From NCBI GenBank assembly GCA_905250885.1, contig CAJNOQ010003469.1:1-20197 (forward strand): a stretch of DNA of 20,197 bases, in the 5' to 3' direction. Below the pieces are notes generated by a model. That model made no database searches. It was not told the origin of the DNA and saw only the letters and a program-made list of their open reading frames with translations. A program made the position numbers and the translations under genes. Position 1 is the first letter of the stretch, and every line of letters begins with the position of its first letter. This document shows positions 1 through 10,665 of the stretch, piece after piece. Source of the stretch: Didymodactylos carnosus (taxonomy: Eukaryota > Rotifera > Eurotatoria > Philodinida > Philodinidae).

Positions 1-140
1 CTTTTGGAATACTAAGATTTGTTGTCTCAATTTAAACGTCAGAGTTTATTATCTCTTTTAAAACTGCATTTTATTATCTCTTTTGGGTACGCTCAGTTTA
101 TTGTCTCATATGGGGGTGAGCCCAATTTTTTAATGATCTC
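1..140. repeat. Degenerate short tandem repeat, TTTRTTRTCTC core
   Basis: An 11-base core, TTTRTTRTCTC, occurs at 18-28, 45-55, 70-80 and 97-107, with a weaker copy (TTAATGATCTC) at 130-140. The spacing is 27, 25, 27 and 33 bases. All copies are in the same orientation and the sequence between them is not conserved. The array runs straight into a CTCTGTCTCTGTCTC stretch. It may continue left of the window, so its full length and nature (minisatellite or part of a repeat element) cannot be judged. Confidence 0.6.
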
Positions 141-2086
141 TCTGTCTCTGTCTCGGTTAATATGACCAGGGTCTGTTGACATCGCAACTTGTGCGCAGCA
201 CAATTACAATCTAGTTTATTATATGGAAATAGGATTTTTCGAATGCATTATAACGCGTTAACGTTCCCTAACGTGTTATGATGCATGCGATAATACGATA
301 AAAATTTAGTAACACTTTGTAATGATATACGAATATTCGCGTGACAATTGAATTTATACCGTTTTCATATTATAAAATACAAGAAAATCGTTTTTGAGAT
401 GCCTTTAAGAACTGATTTTTCAAAAAGCACTGTGTTCCATACACATACATCTAGATACGACGTTCAAAAACAACAGAAGCGCGAACTTTGTCTGTATTTC
501 TTTTCATCACAAGACAATTGTTTTTTTGTTTGTTAGATAAATTAATTATTCGATTTCTTGAGATTCTTTTTTAAACGTCTGATAAATTTGAAATTTGAAA
601 AGCAATCGAATAATAAATAGCAGTCATGACTTAGATATAGGTGTGTATCTCTCAAAACATATTCATTCGATACGTTTTCGGATAATTTTGCAAGCGAAAG
701 AAATTAAGAACTCAAGTTTTCGCCACCAATAGAAAGGACATTGAAGCATGTCTTTATAAAAACATCGAAAATTACGAAATATGTTTAATTTGACCTGATA
801 TGCATGAGTATGCATAAAAAAAGGTATTCAGACGATCCCGTTGATAAATCACTAGGATTCACAAAATCTTTTTCAATTCAAGAATGAAATAGTGTAGTGT
901 GTAGTGAGAAACTAGTTCATCCGGTGTTTAGGACGAAATTTGAATTGATCTGAATAGATTTGAAGTAAAATATGAAATACTTAATTTTCAATGAAAATAA
1001 CGGTGGGCCAGGAAAAATCTGACACTTTTATTTTCTTTTTTTAAGAAGAAATTTTGAAGACTTGACTTGGTTCTGTGCTTACTCAATAGAGAATTAATTG
1101 CTCTACAAAAATGTTGAGCTGAATTTCCAAATAAGTTATCTTCTTTTGAGGAGTATTTAACACATTAATACATCCTCAATATTCCTCTGCGATACTATAA
1201 CAAAGGAAAAAACTGACAAAAATTATCAAAAAAAGGTGACACTAGGATTTCAAGTATACAAGAAAAATTCTGCGTAAGATTCTGCATCGTCTGATGTGTA
1301 TTTCGGAATTTTAAAACAAACCCTCCCCTCTTAGGGAAATCTGAGACTAAAACGTGTTGAAAAACCGGACTTTTTTGGTGCTTTAAAAAAAATCCTCCAA
1401 TATCAAAAACTGAAAACTAGAGTTGTTTAAATCTTTTCGTTCTCAAATTATTCAAAAAGTATAGAGTATGTTCTATTTTGAAATGAATAGCAATTATTAA
1501 TACAATTTCTGGTTCTCCACGTCGTACTTTTAGCTCGAATTTCTGCAGAAAAACAGCTTCGTTTTGCCAGAGAATCTTCTAAAAAAAAATCGAAATTTAC
1601 AGATACAAAAAACGAGAAAATTCTATTATATGGCGTTTATATCTGATGATAACAAAACATTTTCTGAAAATTCATAATTTATGTCTGAAAATTTCGTCAA
1701 TAGCGGATTTAGTACAACAAAAATATTACCAAAGGAAGAGGATCGCGTTAAAAGACATTTTTCTTCCACTGTAGAATAAATAATTTTAGTATATTTTTTA
1801 TAACTCAAAACAATTAAATATTCTTATTAAACAGTTTTTTATAAAAAATTCTATTGAGGATGAACACGGAGAGAAAAATGAGAGCTCATAAGAAGTAATT
1901 TAGCAGACGGATCTTTTGATATTTCATCTACTATAGTAGAAGAAATTGTCTAAAGAAAACTAAATAATTGTTCGTTTTCAAACACTTTCAGTGAATAAGA
2001 ATAATAGCTTAAAATATTCTATTATTAATAATTTTCACAAAATATAGATAAATTTATCAAAATTATTGTTTAATATTATAATATGT
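141..2086. other. Intergenic, no recognisable gene
   Basis: AT-rich sequence with frequent stops in all frames. The only open frames are about 60 codons long, start at unconvincing codons and show no domain, signal peptide or conserved motif. I see no tRNA, no transposon ends and no splice-linked coding blocks. The right end is the 3' flank of the minus-strand tetraspan gene. Confidence 0.6.
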
Positions 2087-2092
2087 TTTATT
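2087..2092 (-). terminator. Poly(A) signal AATAAA overlapping the stop codon
   Basis: Read on the minus strand, the last codons of the tetraspan gene are GAA TAA followed by AA, so the hexamer AATAAA (2092 down to 2087) contains the stop codon TAA (2090 to 2088). AT-rich sequence follows. No other perfect AATAAA was noticed close downstream on that strand, so this is the best candidate and would give a 3' UTR of only a few tens of bases. Confidence 0.45.
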
Positions 2093-2711
2093 CGGTTGAT
2101 TGTAATTCTCCTCCACGCGTTTCTTCTATTGTCTCAACGTATTGTATTTCGTCAGCATTATGTGGGAGAACAGCAATAATAAATGCCGTGAATATAAATA
2201 ACGTTGCTCCAAAAAACAATCCATATGCCCATTGTAAACGAAATATATGTTTGTTATAAGCTAATGGTATAAGAATTAATATAAATATATCGGTTAGACA
2301 ACTAAGAAAAATTAAAATAATTGTACATAACCATAGTGTTCGTCTTGGACGTTGAGAATTACGTACAATCGATAGTGTACCAATGATAATAGATAAAATT
2401 ACAATTAAAAATGATGTTAATAATAGAATAGCCGTGATTAACATCCATTTTGAATAATGATTATTTGTTGTTGTTGTTGAATCAAATAAATGACATTTAT
2501 AAATAACTTTTGGAACAGGTAATGAAAATGAATCCAATGATTTTTCACAACGAAATAATGGTCCAAAATGACCGTATTTTGTTTCTAACCAAAACGATGT
2601 AAATAGAGCAATAATTAAAAAGAAACAATGTAAAATAGCTAAAAATAGACTAGCTACTTTCAATGGTGATACAACATAAATACGTTCAAATTTTGCACGA
2701 GGTGCGTACAT
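2088..2711 (-). CDS. TMEM47: TMEM47/VAB-9-like four-helix junction protein (PMP22/claudin superfamily)
   Basis: A complete single-exon gene of 207 residues. Four hydrophobic segments lie at about residues 17-40, 88-113, 126-150 and 162-182, with both ends expected in the cytoplasm. The first outer loop keeps the superfamily signature W-...-GLW-C-C in altered form: W41, GPLF at 50-53, C55 and C73. Two blocks resemble TMEM47 in particular: SPLK at 15-18 just before helix 1, and WAYGLFFGAT at 161-170 opening helix 4, followed by a short Pro/Asn-containing tail region. Known members (vertebrate TMEM47, nematode VAB-9) sit at epithelial adherens or tight junctions and affect adhesion and actin organisation; a role here is inferred from that. 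The start has A at -3, and SPLK lies near the same distance from the start as in TMEM47, so the N-terminus is probably complete. An ACA run encodes Thr79-82 in loop 1. The lack of introns is odd. A more distant claudin-like relative remains possible. Confidence 0.75.
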   Translation of the reverse strand: MYAPRAKFERIYVVSPLKVASLFLAILHCFFLIIALFTSFWLETKYGHFGPLFRCEKSLDSFSLPVPKVIYKCHLFDSTTTTNNHYSKWMLITAILLLTSFLIVILSIIIGTLSIVRNSQRPRRTLWLCTIILIFLSCLTDIFILILIPLAYNKHIFRLQWAYGLFFGATLFIFTAFIIAVLPHNADEIQYVETIEETRGGELQSTE

Positions 2712-5152
2712 AATAACGATGAAGAAAGAAAATTTTAAATAAATGAAAACATTACTTTCTTTCTATATATTATAACGATCCATTAACATGCACAAATATT
2801 GTCAGCTTTATTGACATATTATTTTACTTCCGATAGTAGGTTTTGTGTGTATGCGTGTGTTTGTTAGTCAAAAAAAAAACTATCGAACGACTGATCATCC
2901 ACAACCATCTATAAACAAATTTTTCTTCTCATCTGTACATACGAAACTCGATGTTTATATCTGATAGAAAAAATATCATTGCTCGATAATTTTTTCTTGT
3001 ACATTTACTCAACTCATCTCCTTTTCTTCTAACATCCTTCATATGGCATTGTAACTCTTTTTTTTCTTCGTTTTTTTTTCTTCTCTTCTTTATCGGATAT
3101 AAGAAGATCGGTGATGGGAAAAATCGAGTGTAATAGTCTTGTTTCTACAAGTTTTTAGTACCACACTAACGAAAGAGAGACAAGGTGTTTCTTGTTTTAT
3201 TGTAACTTAAAACAAATATATTATGCCATGACAATAGGATGATGTATCATATTTGTTATCACAATGTCCTTGCTTGTTAAAATCTCATAGAATGAAACGT
3301 TATTATATAGTCAAAATTAGTTAGTATATGGAGACATATTGGAAGAATCAAAACTGTGACTGAAATCTGTTGAATGACTTACAGCTATTAACATCTAACC
3401 TGATAGAATAACGTATAAGAATTTGATGTTCAATATCAACACTATTCGTCAGATTTCTCTATAATGATTGTGCATGAGAATACTATATTCAAAAAAATCC
3501 TATACATTCTGATGGATAAAGTTACACAAAAAATTAGTAACGAGAACTATTTATTATTTCGAAAAAAGAGAGAATTGGAATTTATTTTCAAAACCATAGG
3601 CTCTTATCGTTCTTTCTATTCGACAAATTCGTCCGGTGATGTAAATGTCACAGTTTTCTCTAGAATGAGCCTTTTTTCATGGATTATTATCGTTCTCCGA
3701 TAGTACTCGTTTAACATAGAAAAGTGCTCGAAAAAGAAGTCTGTAATTTCGAAAAACCGTCTTAGACAGAGATTATGGATAAAAGTTTTCGAGTGAATCT
3801 TTTTTCATGGAAAGAAATTGATTCAATGTAGTTTTATGTGCTATGTTTCGGTATTTTATTCGCTGTTATTGAAAAAAAAACGATTATTGGTGCAAATCAA
3901 AATCTACATGAAAATCTATGAGTTTTTTGTAAACCCATAGATGTTAGGAAGAAAAGTGTATCAAGACACTAATTTCTTCTGTCAAATATATTTTTTCAAA
4001 GTTTAAGACACCTTGAGAGCTTGGAAAAAGAGGGAAACTCTTGAGAGTGAAGGAGTGAACCTAAAGAAAAATCTAGTAGTACGAAAACGCATTTTCCTCA
4101 AAGAATATTTCTGCTTACTGAGAAATTTTACATCAAAAGATTATTGTACGATCTTGTTCTTAGAATCTAAAGCATTTTGATTGATAATTTGTTTTTTAAG
4201 CCCATTTTTTAACTGCATCACTCAATTTTCTTCAATTAATAAAACACAAATTTATAGTGGCTGCTTTTCTACTACAAAAGTGAATTGCAAATCAATCCAC
4301 TACTGTAATAAGTTGTTGTGATATCAAAATTCATTTTGCCGTACTTGACTGTGGAAGAAGTATACTTTTGTTTTCTCGTAGTATACATCATTGACCATAG
4401 TGTTAGCATTTCCTCATGGGGCGGATGTAAACTATGAGTGGCAATTGAAATTGGATGCTTATTATACGAACAGTAGGTATTTTGCAACTATAAATTTTGT
4501 ATACTTGACAGTATAAAAAAGACAGTAAACAGAGCATAGGTAAACGTAGTAATTAAATGGAAACGAAATTATAGAATATAAAGTATAGGGCTCTTGATTA
4601 TTGAGGAGTATGACAATTTTAAGCTTGGAATTTATTACTCAGAAATTTCAAATGCAAAACAAAAACGGACCAAGTTTCGATTGTTTTCAATAAGACACGA
4701 TAATTCGAAGGCTGTTATGGTGAGAGTGTATGTATGTGCAGTAGCCATAGTTGAACAACAAAAATAATTTTTATTAGAATCCTCACTACTGGCATTAAGA
4801 ATATTCAATCTTTCCCTATTAAGGTTTTCTTTGACTCAATTTGAGATCAAAAGCACAGCAAACAGAGTGTCGCATTTTTTTTATAACAAAAACATCTCAT
4901 TTCTTCTTAGAAGATGAGTCCACGTGAATCTTTTATATTTTTCAGACACGTGTAGATAAATATTGTTACTGTCGCTTATGTAAGCATACTGCAACTGATA
5001 AAGGTCTTATTATGAAGGTTTATCTATTCATTTTAGAGGATATTTTGTATTTTGTTTACCGAAGTTAACAATATAGTTTCATCTCTTCACTTTTCTCTCT
5101 TAACCGTTTAAATTTCAATTAAAATAAGTCGTAACGAATAAGTGTAAGAAAA
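2712..5152. other. Divergent intergenic region between the TMEM47-like and LolA-like genes
   Basis: About 2.4 kb separates the two start codons, so it should contain both promoters. It is AT-rich with T-rich tracts around 3055-3085 and a GT-rich patch near 2840-2865. No open frame of convincing quality is present. No TATA box could be assigned with confidence. The only candidate sites I would single out are two CACGTG motifs near 4921-4952. Confidence 0.55.
4921..4952. promoter_or_regulatory. Pair of CACGTG E-boxes upstream of the LolA-like gene
   Basis: Two perfect CACGTG palindromes lie at 4921-4926 and 4947-4952, 26 bases apart start to start; the second is extended to ACACGTGT. They are about 200 bases before the start codon at 5153. 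CACGTG is the canonical site for bHLH and bHLH-zip factors. In DNA this AT-rich, roughly one would be expected in the whole window by chance; only one other copy was noticed (about 14864, in a receptor intron). Function is inference. Confidence 0.3.
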
Positions 5153-7162
5153 ATGTTGAAAATTTTTCGAAGTAAATTTTTTTTATTGCTGGCGATTATA
5201 ATTCAAATTATTGATTGTCAAGGTGAGGTTTGTGTAGATGGATTGATTGGAAAACCAGATGATCCTCGTTGGCATCCTATAGCAGGCAGATTTGAAATAT
5301 TTGCTGAAGTTGCTTTTAGTGATGGAGCGTTCGAAGTGACACAGGCGTTCACTGCCGGTCGTGATGCCATATTTGTAACCCTCAATGGCGTTCCATTTAG
5401 TCATTACTATAATTTTGAAACAAATGAATATTTTACAGTTTCAACATTAATTCTTGATGGCGCACCAGTACCTCTGTGTCTTAAATCCGTGATTGATAAT
5501 CAATTTCCTACTAGTAATGTGTCTGGCACTGTTCTCAAACCGTCTATTCTGCTAGGATATGACTCAAAAAACAAGATAAATCCAGCATGGGCAACACGTT
5601 TTGTAGGTGAAACGATTTTACGTGGTATACCTGTTGATATTTTCATCGCCTGTTTTTATGTACAAGACATTCAAACAACAGTTGAAGCAACCTATTACTA
5701 TAGTAATGTGACCAAATTTCATGGTTATCTGGGACGAAACACACCAATTCTATTACAAATTGATGTTAAAACTGTAGCTTTTGGTAAACAAGAAAGCTAT
5801 CAATACAACATATTTCGATATACACCATATCCACGCCCAAATCAAGAGATTCGAGCTTTAGAAACACCAACGGGTTATTTTTGTAAGAATCGAAATAGTA
5901 CAAAACCATTACCATCAGATCTTCCCGAACGTTTATCGGTGAATAGTGAAACTCAGGTGCCACAGCTCAATAACACAATTCTAAGTGGCCATGAATTATT
6001 TGATAAACAAGCGGAATTTGTTCGTCTAGATCTTTTTTTTGGTAGATTGGGACATTTTACCGAGATACATGATTATCGAACTGGTCTAAGCTATCGATAT
6101 GAACATATGACACAACGATGTACAGTGAATGATATTAATGGTCAATTTGACGGTGTACAAGTAGAAGGTAAGAGATGATCGATTATTCGAGAGAAAAATG
6201 AAATAAAATTCACTCTGTTTTCGATGGGTTTTTAAGGTCAACCAAACATAGTTCGTATGCGTGATGGTTTAGAATTCTTTCTACTTGACAATACAACATT
6301 TCATTATACTGGTGTTAGACACTGTCGTGAACGAGTTAACTGCCATGTATGGATTGGTGAAAAAGCGTTAGATGGTAACCGAAAAGGAACACAACACCGG
6401 GAATGGTATTGGGCATTTGAAATGAATGGTGTAGAATTACGAAATTTGATTCCAATTAAATTCATTATGACAGATTTAGATGAAAGAGGAAGACTAATTA
6501 GCGCAAATGAAATAAGTGAGCAATAGAGTTGTTTGTTGTATTCGACATTTGTATTTTTTTCTTTTCTCTTTTTTCTTTTAGCCATGTTCAACTTTCATAG
6601 AAATCCACTGACCATATTTGAAATTGATCATACTTTATCTGAATGTTATCGTGCATTAGGACCAAAACAGGGTTATAATTATGGTGTTGTCAAATTTGTA
6701 ATCGCAAATGATAAAGAATATCCTGTTCATAAAAATATTGAATATTTAACACTCACTATTTGGCGAACATTAACATTGTTTTTACAATTGAGACCAGTAA
6801 GAATTAGTAACATAGTTATTGATCATGATGGCAAAGATCTAATTGTAACATTTCTACTATTGGATGTGCCGCCAAAATATGGACCAGTTGAACATCCACT
6901 ACATGAACATAGTTTAGACACATTAGTTGAGCGTTTACAAACATTAATTAACGATAATACATTAGCCTTTCGAGCTAAATTTGATACAAAAGAAGTTGAT
7001 TTACGTGCAAGAAAAAATTCATTAGATGTCATTTATGTGAATAACAAATCGGTAACAAAAGCACATGGACCACTCATAACGGGTTTGTGGATTGGATTTT
7101 TGGTATTGGGTTTACTACTTGGTGTAGGTGTAGCATTTATTGTTGTTAAAAAATATACCTAA
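5153..7162 (+). CDS. LolA-like repeat type I membrane glycoprotein (three exons)
   Basis: Exons 5153-6167, 6237-6515 and 6582-7162 join in frame (phase 1 at both introns) to give 624 residues. Residues 1 to about 23 form a signal peptide (basic start, hydrophobic core, cut near DCQ). Six N-glycosylation sequons follow: N122, N185, N248, N273, N357 and N586. A module is seen twice: FVGETILRGIPVDIF (150-164) and YTGVRHCRERVNCHVW (near 363-378). Each is followed by a similar Pro-Ile strand and then an Asp-rich to aromatic stretch ending in Asn-Phe/Phe-Arg-type residues. A block with FTEIHDYRTG and a later Cys (about 302-323) lies between them. This pattern fits the poorly characterised metazoan secreted or membrane proteins with LolA-like (lipid-carrier-like) domains. 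One helix spans 599-620, leaving only KKYT inside. No enzyme motif is visible. The start has AAA at -3 to -1 and is followed at once by the signal peptide. The exon structure is secure; the family name is less so, and lipid binding is unproven. Confidence 0.85.
6168..6236 (+). other. Intron 1 of the LolA-like gene (69 bases)
   Basis: The donor is AAG|GTAAGA and the acceptor TTTTTAAG|GT. The split codon reassembles as GGT (Gly339). Reading on without splicing meets a stop at 6176-6178, so removal is required to keep the second exon. Confidence 0.85.
6516..6581 (+). other. Intron 2 of the LolA-like gene (66 bases)
   Basis: The donor is TAA|GTGAGC. The acceptor follows a long pyrimidine tract ending CTTTTAG|CC. 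The split codon reassembles as ACC (Thr432). The unspliced frame stops within the intron at 6524-6526. Confidence 0.85.
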
Positions 7163-7230
7163 ATATGACTTAGTTTAGATAGAACTGGGTTCTTGAACCC
7201 ATAACAATTAGTTTTTTTAAAATTTTTTCT

Positions 7231-7236
7231 AATAAA
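7231..7236 (+). terminator. Poly(A) signal AATAAA of the LolA-like gene
   Basis: A perfect AATAAA lies 69 bases after the stop codon, in an A/T-rich tract with T- and GT-containing sequence shortly after. It is the first hexamer after the stop and gives a short 3' UTR in keeping with the compact gene. Confidence 0.55.
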
Positions 7237-8177
7237 AATTATCAAAAATACATGTTGATATTAAGTATTTTGTTAAACTCTTTCTCTAATAAGAAAATGT
7301 GTTTTAGAACAACACAAAAATTAGTAAGCATCTCTTTTTTGAAATCTTAGATTGTATCATATATATTTAAGATTGAAAAAAGACAGCTGACCTAGACATG
7401 GATATGTAAGAAATCGGACTGTATGCATACAGATGTTGGTGTATATTGCTTAAAACCATATAAATAACAGTTATGTTATGCCAGATGCCCATAATAAATG
7501 GTGTTTTAAAAAGTTTTATTTAGATTCTGGTCTAATTATTATAATGATACGGTACAAATTGTGTTTTATTGAATATATAAATAGACAAAAAAGAAATATG
7601 TCAGATTTCATTTGAGTAATAAATGCAAAATATTATAACTATTGAAACCTAATAGATGATAAAACATAGGTTAACACACACGTTAAAGTGTAACATGTTG
7701 TCTAAAAATTAACATATTTTATTCGTACAATCTTAGACTAAATAAGTATTTTTATATATTTTGTTTATTTGTCTGATTTCTTCTGGTAAGAATATAATAG
7801 TATTAGTAGGTTCATATTAGTAAAAAAACAAATAATTTTAGTTCTAATAAAGTGTTGATGGAATGAATGCTCATCAAAATTTTTATCACGTATTCTATCT
7901 ATGTTTATTTTTTTGATGTCAATTGTTTTTTTTCAAAAATGTTCTTATTGCTGTTGTCGAACTAATTATTTAACAATTTATGCCTTCTTTGAAAAAAATC
8001 TTTCGCTATGTTATAAAATGTATATTTCCGCACGTCTACATATTAAAATATAAATGAGACCTTCTTTCGTCTTTGTTAGTTCTTACAGATTTTTTTCTTC
8101 TTATATATTTCTAATTTATATTCAGCGACACTCTCCTTTTTTTCCTTGCTCTTAGAGATATTATGCATATACTGTGG

Positions 8178-8193
8178 GAGAGAGAGAGAGAGA
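8178..8193. repeat. (GA)8 microsatellite
   Basis: Eight uninterrupted GA units flanked by GTGG and TATCG. No coding overlap. Confidence 0.85.
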
Positions 8194-10110
8194 TATCGAT
8201 GTGTTTCCTTCCGTACGAATAATCTCTTCTTTCTTTCTCTATACTTTGTTCTTTTTCTCAATCATGACTTCTGTTCGTTTGTCGTAGGCAATTATTTATC
8301 AGAAGAGACCATTTATTATTATAACAGCTAATTTTTTTTTTCCTACACACATAGAAACCTTTTTCTAATTTCTATTAATTCCATTAATTAATTTTCTGTT
8401 TCCGGAAGGTATTTTTCAATTGATGATTACGATTATTATCTAAATTATACAAATACAATTATGTCAAAGGTAGGTGTTGAATAATCAATAATGATGAAGA
8501 TATAATTAGTTATTGTTATTGAATATATCAGCTCTTTTTCTAACCGAGAGATTAATTTTAAGAGTGATATTAATTTCAAATAATTCAGTTGACTTGAAAA
8601 AAGAAATAATAAAAAAAATTTATTCTCTTTTGATGAAATAAATGATTGAGATTATGTATCTTGCACATCTCTATCGAAAAAAAAAACAAATAGTAATCGA
8701 TATTTTTTTTTCAACTGTTCAAGTTGTAGATCAATAAATAGTTCTTGTTCGACTATATTCATGGAATGTAAATGAGAAAAAAAAAAAAAAGCTAAAAATT
8801 GCAACATAGAAGAAGTTGATTTTTGTTTTTTCTATTCACTATAAAACTATCTTACTTTTATCTTTTCCATTTACATTAAATATTCAAAATTCTGTGAAAC
8901 TAATAAAATCTATGAAAACTAATCAGTGTCGAAGATTGATCATTAAAGAAACATATCCCTATTGTTTAATAATATAAAGAGTAGTAACATATTGCTATTT
9001 TTTTACAAATAATTTAGCATATGATTTTTAGATTTATCTTAATGAAATTGTCAACCAATTTATGAATAGAATATTTAAGACGGAGAAAGTTATAGTTGAA
9101 AACTGATAAACGTGATTATGTAATTGATTTTTCCTTTTCTACCATAAAATTTGACACTAACCTTGTTTACGCATAGAAAATGACCTCTGATGAGATTTTT
9201 GTTTTTTCTTCTATTGCACAGGTGAATTGGTTCTGGACTAGGAATGGTGCCTATTAGAGTCTTATGAGGCATGAGCAATATTATTTACCATCGCTATATA
9301 CCACAGTAGTTAACGATAGGAAAACAAATAACTATAGTTTTTTGTCAGACATAAAAGTCATTTTTTTCCTTCTATTTGTATCTTATTTATTTTTGTTGTT
9401 TATTTGTGTTGTTGTTGTTCATGCGTATAAACAAATGGAATGTGATTTTTAACCATAGCAAAAAGGAGAAGAAATGGATCTAATACAGTTTGTTCTCCAA
9501 AATGCGGATAATGAGTCGTTAATAGTCCTTATATAGAGAGAAAGATGAGAATAATATCTTAGCTAATCTGATAGAAAAAAGTAGAAGATTTTCTTCAAGA
9601 TAGTTTTATGACAAAACTAGACTTTTTATTTTTATTTTATTTTTTTATAGTTTTTCATAAACGATCACGAATAAAAGTATTTAAAACGGAGAAAATTTGT
9701 GCCTGTTTTTCCACCTATAGAAATAATTGTCTCGATTTAAGTCGACAAATAACTAAAAAAAAAAAATTTTTGTTTTAGACGTAATGAAAATATTTGACAA
9801 TCGACTAGTACAAAGAAGAAACGCATACGTAGGTCATTTATAAGCAAGTTAAAGGGAAAGTTTATTTCAGAAAATATATAGATATTTTTGAGTGTTTATT
9901 TCATCTCATCCGAAAACTCTCATATAGATATAGACAAATAGTTGAATTTTGGAATAAAAGCTCAGTGTCAGACAAATAACTATTTCCGTTTCAATGTTAA
10001 GTATTCTATTTTAGTATTTGCAAAGATCAAACAACACCATTAGGAAATGATGACACTATATATCTATATATACGTGATCTTGTCTGATCACTTTTTTGAT
10101 TGAAAATATA

Positions 10111-10126
10111 AGAGAGAGAGAGAGAG
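10111..10126. repeat. (AG)8 microsatellite
   Basis: Eight AG units followed by the purine run AAAGAGGGAAAG, which extends the all-purine tract on this strand. Confidence 0.85.
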
Positions 10127-10631
10127 AAAGAGGGAAAGTCGATGATGCCAGAGATTATGATAGATTATCCACTGGTACGTTAATAAAACAGATTTTCATC
10201 ATTGTTCACACTTCTTTGGATGTGCTTGATAGAGGAATATTAGAGTTGATAAGATATTTATTGGACATTTAATCTTATATAACTAACACATTCACACATC
10301 ACAACTCCTGTAAATTTTTCTCTTTACATAATATCCTTTTCTCTCGTTGATAATCGCATATAGTAAGATAAGCAATACACAAAAGAAAAATATTTGACAT
10401 TTCCTTTCATTCATTAATATGGTGCATAGTTGAAATAGACAAATGTTTTTTCACCAATAATTGGTATCTATCGTTCTATTATATCTATTTATAAACATTT
10501 TCAAAGTTTTTTCCGATAACTATTAGAAAATAACAACAACTCTCCTGCCTCTTGTCACAATTGACAAGTATAATGTCTTAGACTGATATGAACACTACAA
10601 ACTTTATAATAACAATGTTTAATAATATCAA

Positions 10632-10665
10632 ATTTTAATATATAAAATAATTTATATATTAAAAT
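10632..10665. repeat. Perfect AT-only inverted repeat, 15-base arms, 4-base loop
   Basis: The left arm ATTTTAATATATAAA (10632-10646) is the exact reverse complement of the right arm TTTATATATTAAAAT (10651-10665), with loop ATAA. Pairing breaks at the next base on each side. It lies about 2.3 kb upstream of the receptor's likely 5'-UTR exon and could extrude as a cruciform or be a scar of a small element. No function can be assigned. Confidence 0.7.

Noticed and set aside
348-536. 62-codon open frame on the plus strand
   Set aside because: Starts at TTG, has no motif or signal peptide, no splice partner, and typical AT-rich random composition.
1626-1808. 60-codon open frame on the minus strand
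   Set aside because: Short, no recognisable domain, and no conserved neighbours or splice sites to extend it.
3671-3811. 13-base direct repeat CTTTTTTCATGGA at 3671-3683 and 3799-3811
   Set aside because: Low-complexity T run plus a common word; flanks are only loosely similar, so chance is likely.
5183-5404. Minus-strand open frame opposite the first exon of the LolA-like gene
   Set aside because: Shadow frame: the plus strand has a signal peptide, domain pattern and matching splice phases.
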